Shown here: in pieces, positions 8,581 to 16,100 of the stretch
Numbering within the stretch: position 1 is the stretch's first letter
How the letters are laid out: each line of letters starts with the position of its first letter
IMG/VR virus record: IMGVR_UViG_3300025889_000376
Coordinates: 1-36,619 of that record
Origin: a virus
Direction: 5' to 3' (one strand)
DNA: 36,619 nucleotides
Position numbers and translations under genes: made by a program
Notes under the pieces: generated by a model
What the model saw: the letters and a program-made list of their open reading frames with translations, nothing else
Told to the model about the DNA's origin: nothing
The model's database searches: none

Positions 8581-11500
8581 ATGGCCGATCCCAATTCCTC
8601 AATGATTCCCGTGCAGGTAGGCGGGCAAACGATCTACTTTTCCAAGGACACACCAGAATCGGAGGTGCTGGCTGAGGTTAAGATGATTGAGCAACAGCAG
8701 CAGATGGGGACTGCACCCGTCATGCCCAGTTCGTTTCAGACGCCGACGCCGACTCCTGTTAACGTAGCTGCTGGACGCGCCTTGGCCCCCATTACGACAA
8801 GTGCAGCGGAAATGGGCGGTGCGGTTCTTGGTTTAATGACGTTAGGGACTCGCGGCAGGCCAGGGGTGCCAATGACGATGGGGCAGAGGATTAGCGGTCA
8901 GATGGTTCCCGCCGGATTCGGGGCAGGAGTTACTCGTACCGGCATTGAGACGTTGCGTCCATTTCTGACCAACGAACCGCCTCAGTATTCTTCCGTTGCC
9001 CCTGCCGTTATCGGAGGCGCTGCATTAACTGCTCCCACGATGGGACTAGCTCGCGCTGGCCTGTTTCCCGGCATGGGATCTTTGGCTAAGGAAGCCGTTT
9101 ATCAAGGCGCTGTAGGCGGGGTTATGGGTGGGGCGGAGGAATTGGCCAAGGGTCAAATGCCTACCTTGGCAGGTGTGGCTGGTCCCGGCGTTGTTGGCGG
9201 CGCCCTGGGTGCGCTTGCGGGAGTTCCTACCGTTTACGGGCAGCAATTCATGGATGCTGCTGGTAAGGCGATCACCAACATCAATGCGTTTGTTAACGCT
9301 GGGATTAAGAACGTGACGCCAGCGATGGTGAATCCAGCCCGTTACGGCAAGGAAGAGGCCAAGCGTCTGAGTAACGGTCTGTTTGATTCTCAAGGCAGGG
9401 AAGTCGTCAATCGGCGTAATTCCGTTTACGCTCAACTGTCAGACGGCGTCACTAACAGCGTCGGCGCCCGACCGGAAGGAGCGGCGCTCGCCTCGACCAT
9501 TCGTGAGCGAGTTATGACGATACCTGAACTGGAAGCCGCCCGCACCAAGGCGATAGCGGTCAAGGATCAGTCTCAGGCCGAGTTGGCTAGGGCGGCGGAA
9601 GCTCGCAGCAAGGCCGAGGCTGCTAATTTCGCAGTAAAGACCGAAGAGAGCCTTAAAGCCCACAAGTTGGCCGTTACGGCGGAACAAAAGGCGTCTGAGC
9701 GCAATTTTGAGGCCACGATGCGGTCGTTGGTTGAGGATGCTCGGACCATGTCGTTGGAGGCCTTGCAGCAAACCGGACGCGGCGCGGACGCCCCTGCGGT
9801 ACGCCAGTCATTCGTTGATCGGATCGTAAAGCCCATGAAATCGGCTTACGATGATTACTTCACTAGGGGTTTTGAGGCCGTTCCCAACGACGTTGCCGGT
9901 TTTGATGCACGTCCTGTCATCAAGGAAGCCAAGGCGCTACGGGACAAGTTGGCGAAAACCGAGAACGTAAACTCGCCTGAAATCAGCAAGCTCAACGCTG
10001 TCATCGCTGACCTGGAGGGAACGGGACGGCCTGTTGCTACCCGTGAGTTTGGACAGTTCGGGATGTTTTCTCCCGTCCGTGAGGTGACCCAAGAGCCCGC
10101 GTATCAAGGTCTGACGCTCAAGCAATTGCGTGACATACGCGATGCGCTCTACAACTTTGGCCAAGTAGGAGAGGTCGTCGGCCCTAACAAGACGCAAATC
10201 AAGGGTCTGGGTCGCTCTATCAGCAAGCAGATTGAGGAGCAGGCCGAACGAGTTTATGGCCCCGAGATTGGCTCCCACCTCAAGGGAATCAGCGCGGATT
10301 ACCGTTTCTACAAGGACCTGACGGAACGTGATGGGTTCAGCGCGCTTTTCTCCAGCGATGCCAATTCCAAGGCGGTCAATTCGCTTGTTGATGACGTTCT
10401 TAATCACGGCCCCGGCATTGAGTCCTACGCTAACGTCGTGTCTTTCATTGAGAACCTTGCTGCTCCCAAGCAGGGAATGACCGTGGCGAAGACCGAGGCT
10501 GGCCCTGTTCTCATGCAGGGAACGACGATCATAGCCCCAGAAATGGCTGCTGCGATGAAGGGCCACTTAAACGGCCTGATTCACTCCAACCTGCTCAAGC
10601 GGGCGGAGGCTAACGGAAAGATCAACAACACGGTCCTGTCCGGCCTATTTGAGAAGATCGGCAATCACGAAGGTCTGCCTGAAATGATGGGGTACTCCCG
10701 TGGCGACATCGCCAACTTCTCAGCGATGCTGAAGGATTTCCCCGATGTTGGTCGCCTGACCGAGCAGGACATGGCGACCTACTTGACCAACCCGTATTTC
10801 CGTAAGCTGGCAGAATCGCGTGGAACGGGCCTTTCCAGCATCATCCGCATGGACATGGCGGAACGCGCCGTGCAGGAGCGGATGAATCAGGCCACGCTCA
10901 TGGAAAGCGCGGGCAAGGTTGCCGAGGCTCGTCGCCTGTACGATTCCGCTCAGGCTATTGCTGCCAAGAACGGCATTGATGCAGCAGCGGCGGACGCCAA
11001 GTACAGGGCCGCCCTAGGAACGCCGGGATTGCGAGTATTCGCTCCTGGCGTCAAGGGCAGCCCCGAGGGACAGATTAACGCCGAAAGCTATCGGACCATC
11101 CTTAAGACGTTGTTTGATCCTGCGGCTGGTGCCACCAGCAACAAGTACGTTGAGAACATCTTTACTTACTTGCGGTCCAGCCGCGATCCTGCGGATAAAC
11201 AGCTTCTGAAAGACCTTCAGGCTTCCTACGTTAACGACTACCTAAACCTGTTTCAGACCGAGGCGCGAGGAGGGATGCTTGGAGAAGTGCCGTCAGCCCG
11301 TAAGTTTGCTGAGTACTTTAACCCGCTTCCAGGCGCCCCTGCGGCGGCTGAAATGCAACGCGCTCAAATCGTCCTTGATCCTGCTCAGTTCGACGCGATG
11401 CAGAAACTGTTCAAGGCCGGTGAGCAGCTTCGTAAGTACGAGTTGGCGCTACCGGAACCCTCAGGCCGCAAGGCTGACGGCAAACTCAGCCGCGAGCAAC

Positions 11501-11772
11501 GGACCTTGTTTGGTGAGGCTACCAAGATCTTTTATCGTGGCATTGAGGGCGTCGCTGACGCCATGCGTCGCGGGGACTACAACAGCGCCCTTGCCGGCCT
11601 GATGGATCCCGACAAGTACGCCAACCGCCTGTACGCCAACGGAGAATGGATAACCCTTGGAGGACGTGCGGCTGGGTTTGCTCCTACCCGCGCTTACATG
11701 GAGGCTCAGAACCGTGGCCAACAGCCCATTCCTCCGTACTTGCAACGCTTCATCCCGCAACCGACCCGCTAA
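8581..11772 (+). CDS. Very large internal virion/DNA ejection protein (1063 aa)
   Basis: This is the largest gene in the window. The N-terminus has a short beta motif (VQVGGQTIYFSKDTPESEVLAEV, residues about 11-33) that I associate with N-termini of large phage virion proteins. Residues about 60-220 are small-residue-rich with GxxxG repeats, possible membrane-inserting or transmembrane segments. Residues about 310-400 form a strong charged coiled coil. The rest is helical. I see no transglycosylase catalytic motif. A channel or ejection role across the cell envelope fits the size, the glycine zippers and the last place in the tail cluster, but this is inference. Confidence 0.6.
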   Translation: MADPNSSMIPVQVGGQTIYFSKDTPESEVLAEVKMIEQQQQMGTAPVMPSSFQTPTPTPVNVAAGRALAPITTSAAEMGGAVLGLMTLGTRGRPGVPMTMGQRISGQMVPAGFGAGVTRTGIETLRPFLTNEPPQYSSVAPAVIGGAALTAPTMGLARAGLFPGMGSLAKEAVYQGAVGGVMGGAEELAKGQMPTLAGVAGPGVVGGALGALAGVPTVYGQQFMDAAGKAITNINAFVNAGIKNVTPAMVNPARYGKEEAKRLSNGLFDSQGREVVNRRNSVYAQLSDGVTNSVGARPEGAALASTIRERVMTIPELEAARTKAIAVKDQSQAELARAAEARSKAEAANFAVKTEESLKAHKLAVTAEQKASERNFEATMRSLVEDARTMSLEALQQTGRGADAPAVRQSFVDRIVKPMKSAYDDYFTRGFEAVPNDVAGFDARPVIKEAKALRDKLAKTENVNSPEISKLNAVIADLEGTGRPVATREFGQFGMFSPVREVTQEPAYQGLTLKQLRDIRDALYNFGQVGEVVGPNKTQIKGLGRSISKQIEEQAERVYGPEIGSHLKGISADYRFYKDLTERDGFSALFSSDANSKAVNSLVDDVLNHGPGIESYANVVSFIENLAAPKQGMTVAKTEAGPVLMQGTTIIAPEMAAAMKGHLNGLIHSNLLKRAEANGKINNTVLSGLFEKIGNHEGLPEMMGYSRGDIANFSAMLKDFPDVGRLTEQDMATYLTNPYFRKLAESRGTGLSSIIRMDMAERAVQERMNQATLMESAGKVAEARRLYDSAQAIAAKNGIDAAAADAKYRAALGTPGLRVFAPGVKGSPEGQINAESYRTILKTLFDPAAGATSNKYVENIFTYLRSSRDPADKQLLKDLQASYVNDYLNLFQTEARGGMLGEVPSARKFAEYFNPLPGAPAAAEMQRAQIVLDPAQFDAMQKLFKAGEQLRKYELALPEPSGRKADGKLSREQRTLFGEATKIFYRGIEGVADAMRRGDYNSALAGLMDPDKYANRLYANGEWITLGGRAAGFAPTRAYMEAQNRGQQPIPPYLQRFIPQPTR

Positions 11773-11774
11773 CC

Positions 11775-11924
11775 ATGCCATTCCGATCCAAAGCCCAGCA
11801 ACGGGCCTGCTACGCATCCAAGGGCTTCGATGGAGCCGTTGATTGCATGAAGTGGGCTAAAAAGACCAATTTCGGCAAGTTGAAGGAGCGCGTCCACAAG
11901 CCGATGCGTAAAAGTTACAAGTAA
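11775..11924 (+). CDS. Small basic phage protein (49 aa)
   Basis: The start is the ATG in TAACCATGCC, directly after the large virion gene. An upstream in-frame ATG would run far into that gene. The product begins MPFRSKAQQRACYASKGFDG and ends in a basic tail. The 'MPF-SKAQ-RACYA...W.KKT' pattern is a recurrent short protein family in phage genomes, and I recognise the pattern but not a function. It has many Lys and Arg and two Cys (residues 12 and 24), so a nucleic-acid-binding or small structural role is possible. Confidence 0.7.
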   Translation: MPFRSKAQQRACYASKGFDGAVDCMKWAKKTNFGKLKERVHKPMRKSYK

Positions 11925-11935
11925 ATACCACATCC

Positions 11936-12181
11936 ATGAAAGAGATCCCAATGAGTAACTACGGCCCCTGCTGCTGCTACGCGCAGAAGGAGAGCCGCAT
12001 CACCAACATCCCCGACAAGATGCAGCGCCCGGCCCGCCGTGAGGTGGACGTGAACAGCATCGGGAAGGGCATGAAGTACTCCGACAAGGGGTACAAGTTC
12101 GTGGAGCCGTCCGCTGACACGGTCACCTCTCCGGTCAAGAAGACCTACCGTGAGATGGAGGCGATGGAGAGCGAGGATTGA
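11936..12181 (+). CDS. Small hypothetical protein with a CCC cluster (81 aa)
   Basis: Two starts are possible: ATG 11936 (MKEIPMSNYG) or ATG 11951 (MSNYGPCCCYAQ), which has an A/G-rich stretch (AAAGAGAT) upstream. The second would give 76 residues. Three consecutive cysteines lie near the N-terminus. The rest is polar and basic with no recognisable domain. It lies between the last virion gene and the membrane-protein pair. The function is unknown. Confidence 0.55.
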   Translation: MKEIPMSNYGPCCCYAQKESRITNIPDKMQRPARREVDVNSIGKGMKYSDKGYKFVEPSADTVTSPVKKTYREMEAMESED

Positions 12182-12184
12182 CCC

Positions 12185-12616
12185 GTGTGGGACTTCCTGA
12201 TGAGCGCCATGGGTGGGTCGCTGATCGGCGGCTTGACCCAGCTTCTCGGCATCTTCGCTGGCGAGGCCAAGGAATGGTCCGCCAGCAAGCGCCGGATCGC
12301 TGAATTGCAGGCGATCAAGGAGAAGGACATCGCCATCGGGGAACTGGAGGCATTCACCAAGGCGCAGGCTGGCACGCTGGCCAGCGCCTACCAACCACCC
12401 GCCAACGCCCCCATGGGAATGCACTGGCTGTTTACGGTGGTGGAATGCCTCACCCGCCTGATCAGGCCGCTCATGGTCATTGGAGCCTGCATCTACGTCT
12501 GGATGCTGCCCAAGGACACGCTGGGTAACCTACAGGCGGAAATCATCACCTTCAGCTTCGCCTGCGGCTACTTCTGGCTGGGAACGAGGCTCCAGGTGAA
12601 GGGGAGCCAGAAATGA
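12185..12616 (+). CDS. Membrane protein, candidate holin (143 aa)
   Basis: The ORF starts with GTG four bases after the upstream stop; an internal ATG at 12200 is an alternative. A glycine-rich amphipathic start (MGGSLIGGLTQLLGIFAG) is followed by a charged helical stretch (about residues 28-62) and then two strong membrane helices (about residues 82-107 and 118-137). This layout of a short N-terminal hydrophobic segment plus two C-terminal helices resembles three-helix phage holins. It is followed by a second small membrane protein with an ATGA overlap, which supports a lysis cassette. The endolysin is not adjacent but lies on the other strand at 15 kb. Confidence 0.55.
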   Translation: MWDFLMSAMGGSLIGGLTQLLGIFAGEAKEWSASKRRIAELQAIKEKDIAIGELEAFTKAQAGTLASAYQPPANAPMGMHWLFTVVECLTRLIRPLMVIGACIYVWMLPKDTLGNLQAEIITFSFACGYFWLGTRLQVKGSQK

Positions 12617-12777
12617 ACACGAAACCGTCTGATGTAATCGCCGCTACCGTCCCTCTTCTGGGCACAGTCACGCTCGGCCAGATCAATGATCTGGTGGGCA
12701 TTGCCGGCGGTATGCTGGGCATGGCCTACTTGGCCTGGCGGTGGCACCGGGATGCCAAGCAAAACAGCAAGCGGTGA
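12613..12777 (+). CDS. Small membrane protein, candidate holin/antiholin (54 aa)
   Basis: The start ATG overlaps the upstream stop (ATGA). The product reads MNTKPSDVIAATVPLLGTVT and continues with a hydrophobic glycine-rich segment (about residues 25-42) ending AWRWHRDAKQNSKR, a classic basic cytoplasmic tail. It has one or two membrane helices. Size, charge distribution and coupling to the preceding membrane protein suggest a holin or a holin inhibitor. Its 3' end overlaps the start of the phosphoesterase gene in another frame. Confidence 0.55.
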   Translation: MNTKPSDVIAATVPLLGTVTLGQINDLVGIAGGMLGMAYLAWRWHRDAKQNSKR

Positions 12778-13504
12778 GCGGTTCGTGGTGGTTTCGGACA
12801 ATCATGGCGACATGGTTGATCCGAGGTCAGCGGAAGCCCTCTGGGCGTTCCTGAAGGACTATCAGCCCACCATCAGGGTCCACGCTGGCGACAATTGGGA
12901 CTTTAGGAACCTGCGTCGTGGCGCCTCCGACGAGGAGCAGATGGGCACCCTGGAGGAGGACTGGGAGGCTGGGGTGGACTTCCTTGGCCGGTATTTTGAC
13001 GGCGGGAAGCAGAAGTGGTTCCTGCGGGGTAACCATGATGAACGGCTGTGGATCTTGGCCGGCAGCGCCAAGGGACTGGCTAGGGACTACGCCCACGATG
13101 GCATCAGGCGGGTAGCGCAACTGATGCACAAGCACGGGGCCAAGGTGTTGCCGTATGACTCAGCGGCGGGGGTGCTGGATCTGGGCAAGCTACGCATCCT
13201 GCATGGCTACCACGTCGGGGTGGGCGCCTGCCGATCCCATGCTCAGGTCTACGGCAACTGCCTGTTTGGCCACGTTCACAGCATTGAATCGGCCTCCGTG
13301 CCCAACCTGGTGCAGTCCGAGGCTCGCAGCATCGGGTGCCTGTGCAAGCGGGACATGGACTACGTTGCCAGCAAGACCGCCAAGCTCCGTTGGGGCAACG
13401 GTTGGGCTTACGGCGTCCTGTTCCCGGACGGCAGCTACCAGTTGTGGCAGACACGGAAGATCAACGACTCGTTCTATGCCGCGACGGACATCAAAGGTTA
13501 CTAA
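12752..13504 (+). CDS. Calcineurin-like metallophosphoesterase (250 aa)
   Basis: From the ATG at 12752 all metal-binding motifs of the family are in order: SDNHGD (Asp16, His18), HAGDNWD (Asp47), RGNHDERLW (Asn94, His95), HGYH (His151 region) and FGHVHS (His174, His176). These ligate two metal ions in phosphomono- and diesterases and nucleases of this superfamily. The protein is cytosolic with no signal. The start overlaps the small membrane gene by 26 bases; upstream in-frame starts exist but would run through it. The substrate could be DNA, a nucleotide or a phosphoprotein, since family members in phages vary. Confidence 0.85.
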   Translation: MPSKTASGERFVVVSDNHGDMVDPRSAEALWAFLKDYQPTIRVHAGDNWDFRNLRRGASDEEQMGTLEEDWEAGVDFLGRYFDGGKQKWFLRGNHDERLWILAGSAKGLARDYAHDGIRRVAQLMHKHGAKVLPYDSAAGVLDLGKLRILHGYHVGVGACRSHAQVYGNCLFGHVHSIESASVPNLVQSEARSIGCLCKRDMDYVASKTAKLRWGNGWAYGVLFPDGSYQLWQTRKINDSFYAATDIKGY

Positions 13505-13736
13505 CTGGGCCGCCAAGTTTGACCAACTGGAGCAGCAGAAGGTGATTGCTCCACCGGCTGGATTCTTCACCAGCCAGCAATGGATGAAGAAGCTAAAGTT
13601 GCGTCAGGCCCAGACACGTTTCCTGATCAGGCAGGCGTGCGATGCTGGACAGATGGAATGCCAAATGTTTCGGGTGCAGTTCCCTTGGGGGTCCAAGTAC
13701 GTCCCGCATTACCGGCTGATCAAAGCGCCTCGATGA
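13476..13736 (+). CDS. Small winged-helix-like protein (86 aa)
   Basis: I start at ATG 13476 (MPRRTSKVTNWAAKF), which overlaps the end of the phosphoesterase gene by 29 bases. The pattern IAPPAGFFTSQQWMKKLKLRQAQTRFLIRQACDAGQMECQMFRVQ has the spacing of a helix-turn-helix with a beta wing, ending in VPHYRLI. I recall this kind of short protein from other phage genomes next to nuclease or replication genes. It is probably DNA-binding. Its last 17 bases overlap the convergent RusA-like gene. Confidence 0.6.
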   Translation: MPRRTSKVTNWAAKFDQLEQQKVIAPPAGFFTSQQWMKKLKLRQAQTRFLIRQACDAGQMECQMFRVQFPWGSKYVPHYRLIKAPR

Positions 13737-14090
13737 GGACTTCCGTCCTCCGCTGATCCTTCTTCACCTTCTGCTGACGGAAGACGAAGTCGATGGTGCC
13801 GGGGTCGTCATCCGGTATCAGTCCCTCGTAACGGATGGCGTCTAGGAGCGGTTTGCAGCCTCCGGCCCCGTTGTCGATGTCGAGGAGCTTGCTGCCGTAC
13901 CTTGTGATCGTAACGCGGTAGCGAGGGCTTCCTGGGCCTCCTTCTTCAGCCGCGTCAGGATCCAATGGTTCCTTCCCAGCATCGTGTTGAGCGATGGCGT
14001 GACGTAGGTCGGCAAGACTAAAACCATCGACGACCCACGCTCCATCCCTTGAAACGGCTTGGACGCCTTTGGCTGCTTCTTGCGTTTCAT
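13720..14090 (-). pseudogene. rusA: RusA-like Holliday junction resolvase, split between two frames
   Basis: The N-terminal half is in the frame starting at ATG 14090: MKRKKQP..., then LVLPTYVTPSLNTMLGRNHW and ILTRLKKEAQ. The C-terminal half is in the frame ending at 13720: RYRVTITRYGSKLLDIDN, then KPLLDAIRYEGLIPDDDP and a TEVLIE end. Together they match the RusA plan, with the conserved acidic DIDN and DDDP clusters needed for cleaving four-way junctions. The join lies near 13925-13945, by a CCC run, and needs a -1 shift. The linker between the halves looks short, so a small out-of-frame deletion is also possible. As it stands, neither frame alone gives a complete enzyme. Confidence 0.65.
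13735..13750. terminator. Short hairpin at the convergent gene junction
   Basis: GAGGAC-TTCC-GTCCTC forms a 6 bp stem with a four-base loop. It lies exactly where the rightward operon ends and the leftward operon ends. No clear U-run follows on either strand, so termination is uncertain. Confidence 0.25.
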
Positions 14091-14438
14091 TCATCCTTGG
14101 GTTGCCGCTGAACATACCGGTAATGGCCGTTCTTGATCTTGGAAATGGTTGACTGCCTTACCTTGTAATGGTCCGCCAGCCACGTCTGCTTGGTTCCCCG
14201 TTTCAGTTCGGCCTGAATAGAAACGAGATCTTGGTCGGAAATCAGGCGGAGCTTCCCCCTTGAGCCGGTAAAAGTTACACACCTGCCAGCAATAACAGTA
14301 GGAGATCCCGAAATCCTTGGCGATGTCCTTGACCGGCTTCCCCTCCCAGAACTGCCGACGCATCTGGGCGACGGCTTCCGACGTGGTACGGGTACGGTAG
14401 GGGCCACGGCGCTTAGGAGTTGATGGCTCGCTGCTCAA
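14087..14438 (-). pseudogene. Tandem helix-turn-helix protein broken at a five-base homopolymer
   Basis: The frame from ATG 14438 encodes a first HTH (about residues 20-55: EAVAQMRRQFWEGKPVKDIA, then KDFGISYCYCWQV). A second frame ending at 14087 encodes another (ISDQDLVSIQAELKRGTKQT, then WLADHYKVRQSTISKIKNG). Skipping one base in the C5 run at 14255-14259 (G5 on the coding strand) joins them as ...FYRLKG-KLRLISDQDL.... The second frame's stop overlaps the next gene's start (ATGA), the linkage used throughout this operon, so it is the authentic end. The cause could be a real frameshift mutation or a sequencing or assembly indel. The joined protein would have about 117 residues and bind DNA. 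Confidence 0.65.
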
Positions 14439-15036
14439 GACGCTTACGGATGGAGGACTGGAGGCTGGATGACAAGGATGGCCAGCCCCGGCTGATGACG
14501 TAACTGATGGAGGCCGCCTCCGCCCCCTCCATCATGTCAGGCACGACATCCTGCCATCCCTGCGGTTCCACCGAGGTCTGGGCGGAGTAGGTCTTGGCAA
14601 TGTCTCCGTACCCGCATTCCCCCCAATGCTTGGTCAGGGCCATAGGCGTCAGGGGCCAGTCTCTATGCTTGTTCTTGTAAGTCCTTGCCCTAGAACCGAT
14701 TTCATCAGGGGTCACGTTGGGAGTGACGGTACGGATGTCAGCGATGGCCACGGCCACCGTCTTCTTCATCGCGGAAGTCGTTTCCAGTGGGTTAATTCCG
14801 CAAGCAAGGCAGAGCGCGTTGAATAGCTCAGTCTGCTGGCGGGATGAGATTCTGGCCGTTCTTTCGGTTTTACGGGCCTCTTGGCCTTGGAAAGCGACAT
14901 AGGCTTCAGATACCGCCTGAAGCCATTCTAGGCGGGTTAAACGGCGGTTTAGGGCCTTCCCACGGGCAGCACAGGCGGCGTAGGCTGCTTCAGCGAAAGG
15001 ATGGGTCGTGGTAGAGGTTGGCAACTCGTCTTCCAT
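14413..15036 (-). CDS. Hypothetical early protein (207 aa)
   Basis: The protein is soluble and helical with no membrane segment. A central stretch (about residues 100-140) reads DIRTVTPNVTPDEIGSRART and then WPLTPMALTKHWGECG. I associate this LTPxALxKHW pattern with helical domains of phage replication- or recombination-region proteins. The gene overlaps the lysozyme 3' end by 47 bases and the downstream HTH gene by 26 bases. A DNA-binding or replication-accessory role is possible but not shown. Confidence 0.6.
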   Translation of the reverse strand: MEDELPTSTTTHPFAEAAYAACAARGKALNRRLTRLEWLQAVSEAYVAFQGQEARKTERTARISSRQQTELFNALCLACGINPLETTSAMKKTVAVAIADIRTVTPNVTPDEIGSRARTYKNKHRDWPLTPMALTKHWGECGYGDIAKTYSAQTSVEPQGWQDVVPDMMEGAEAASISYVISRGWPSLSSSLQSSIRKRLEQRAINS

Positions 15037-15430
15037 AGTCGTCGTGTCGATGCAGTCGGTGGATCATCCCTTGGTAGCCCCAGCGCCAACGGACGGCGAG
15101 GAGGTGGATCGTCGGGTTGATCCGGTCGTTGTTCATCCGGCGAAGGGTGTCCAGGAGTACGGTAGTGGCGACTTCGTTCGCCCTTTCCGGCCTCTGCGCC
15201 ATGCGGTAGGGGTACTTGCTGTAGTCCCGCCAAGTCCCTTCCGTGAAGCCATACCGGCCCCCAGGACGCCACCACGGATTTCCTTCGACGGCTTCGATGC
15301 AGCGGAGGAGGCGGGGGATGTCGAGGGGTCGGATGGTATCATGGATGGCGGTCGGTGTCGCGGAGCGTGCGGTAAGCAACGTAGCCAAACCAGCAAACAG
15401 CCGCGAGAGCCAAGTAGTAAGTGATTTCAT
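14990..15430 (-). CDS. Lysozyme-like endolysin with an N-terminal signal/anchor (146 aa)
   Basis: The N-terminus (about residues 1-25, MKSLTTWLSRLFAGLATLLT) is a secretion signal or signal-anchor. The catalytic domain begins near residue 38: LLRCIEAVEGNPWW supplies candidate catalytic glutamates (Glu46 or Glu49), and GGRYGFTEGTWRDYS (about residues 57-71) fits the loop after the catalytic helix in lysozyme and soluble transglycosylase folds. The length suits a minimal muramidase or transglycosylase that cleaves peptidoglycan after export. Its position in the leftward operon, away from the holin candidates at 12.2-12.8 kb, is unusual. The 5' end overlaps a 35-residue membrane ORF in another frame. 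Confidence 0.65.
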   Translation of the reverse strand: MKSLTTWLSRLFAGLATLLTARSATPTAIHDTIRPLDIPRLLRCIEAVEGNPWWRPGGRYGFTEGTWRDYSKYPYRMAQRPERANEVATTVLLDTLRRMNNDRINPTIHLLAVRWRWGYQGMIHRLHRHDDYGRRVANLYHDPSFR

Positions 15431-15446
15431 CTGGGGTAGGGGTCAT
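15339..15446 (-). CDS. 35-residue single-pass membrane peptide overlapping the endolysin start
   Basis: The ORF starts at ATG 15446, which overlaps the stop of the 64-residue gene upstream (ATGA). It encodes MTPTPDEITYYLALAAVCWF and then GYVAYRTLRDTDRHP, one membrane helix (about residues 8-25) with a basic C-terminus. It overlaps the first 92 bases of the endolysin gene in a different frame. The coupling and the lysis neighbour suggest a small holin, antiholin or spanin-like role. A chance ORF is not excluded. Confidence 0.45.
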   Translation of the reverse strand: MTPTPDEITYYLALAAVCWFGYVAYRTLRDTDRHP

Positions 15447-15637
15447 TGTTTTCCTTCGTTTTGAGCCTTGAGTCTGGCGTACTCCACGAATGCTCGGGTG
15501 GACTCCTGAATGCTGTTGTCCCGGTAGGCATGGGCTAGGCGGGTGGCTACCCGCTTCCATTCCTCCAGTTGATGCTGGAGGGCGACGATGTCCCCTTCCA
15601 TGCGGAGGATCTCCCGCTCCAAGTCTTTCGTCGTCAT
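15443..15637 (-). CDS. Small coiled-coil protein (64 aa)
   Basis: The product starts MTTKDLEREILRMEGDIVAL and is a charged helix through most of its length. It is linked by ATGA overlaps at both ends to its neighbours. The position just upstream of the membrane peptide and the endolysin would suit an Rz-like lysis accessory, but it has no membrane segment of its own. It may simply be a small early protein. Confidence 0.55.
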   Translation of the reverse strand: MTTKDLEREILRMEGDIVALQHQLEEWKRVATRLAHAYRDNSIQESTRAFVEYARLKAQNEGKQ

Positions 15638-15876
15638 TTGAGGATCGTCTCAGGTTTGGTCCGGTTGGCCCAGAAGTACACCCACCCGTCGTGGATTTCC
15701 CTTCTCAGCCGCCCGTAGGCCACGACGGAGTCAGGTGCTACGGGATACCTTGTTCCCTTGGTGAACGTCTGCCGAGGCAGGCGCCGGTTGTACTTGCTGG
15801 CCGGATTCTGTCCCTCCGGTATCGGAGCTGCTTTCGGACGGGATTTTGATGAGTTTGCGGTACGTTTTGATGGCAT
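15634..15876 (-). CDS. Small basic hypothetical protein (80 aa)
   Basis: The first 50 residues are very basic and Pro/Ser-rich (MPSKRTANSSKSRPKAAP...). The C-terminal part (VAYGRLRREIHDGWVYFWAN) is more structured. The 3' end is coupled to the next gene by ATGA. The 5' end overlaps the upstream 122-residue ORF by 146 bases in another frame, unusually long for this operon, so either the start is too early or one of the two C- or N-terminal regions is not real. Confidence 0.5.
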   Translation of the reverse strand: MPSKRTANSSKSRPKAAPIPEGQNPASKYNRRLPRQTFTKGTRYPVAPDSVVAYGRLRREIHDGWVYFWANRTKPETILK

Positions 15877-16099
15877 TGGCTAGTTTTTTATCGTCGTCGT
15901 TTGAGAGTCCTTCCACGAACTGCTCGCAGCACTCCCGCCAACGGTCACGGGAAGCTCGGATCTTCTCGTTTTCCGCCGGCAAGGAATTGCGCTTGGATAA
16001 TTCTTCCACGGCATGGATCAAAGCCTTGGCCTCAATCCGGCTGCCGAACGGAGCAATCATCAGTCGCAGGATGGATACGGCATCAGCAGTCGTGTCCAT
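15731..16099 (-). CDS. Hypothetical helical early protein (122 aa)
   Basis: I start at ATG 16099 (MDTTADAVSILRLMIAPFGS), one base after the upstream stop (TAGCATG). An in-frame ATG 14 codons earlier would overlap the upstream gene. Residues 1-90 are a charged helical domain with a Cys pair (RWRECCEQF). The last 35 residues are Ser/Gly/Pro-rich and lie within the long overlap with the next gene. I do not recognise the family. Confidence 0.55.
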   Translation of the reverse strand: MDTTADAVSILRLMIAPFGSRIEAKALIHAVEELSKRNSLPAENEKIRASRDRWRECCEQFVEGLSNDDDKKLANAIKTYRKLIKIPSESSSDTGGTESGQQVQPAPASADVHQGNKVSRST

Positions 16100-16100
16100 G

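Noticed and set aside
13842-14115. The 131-codon frame (13720-14115) as an ordinary intact gene
   Set aside because: Its N-terminal half has no similarity to the RusA plan, whereas the adjacent frame carries the expected PSLNxMLGxxHW signature over the same DNA.
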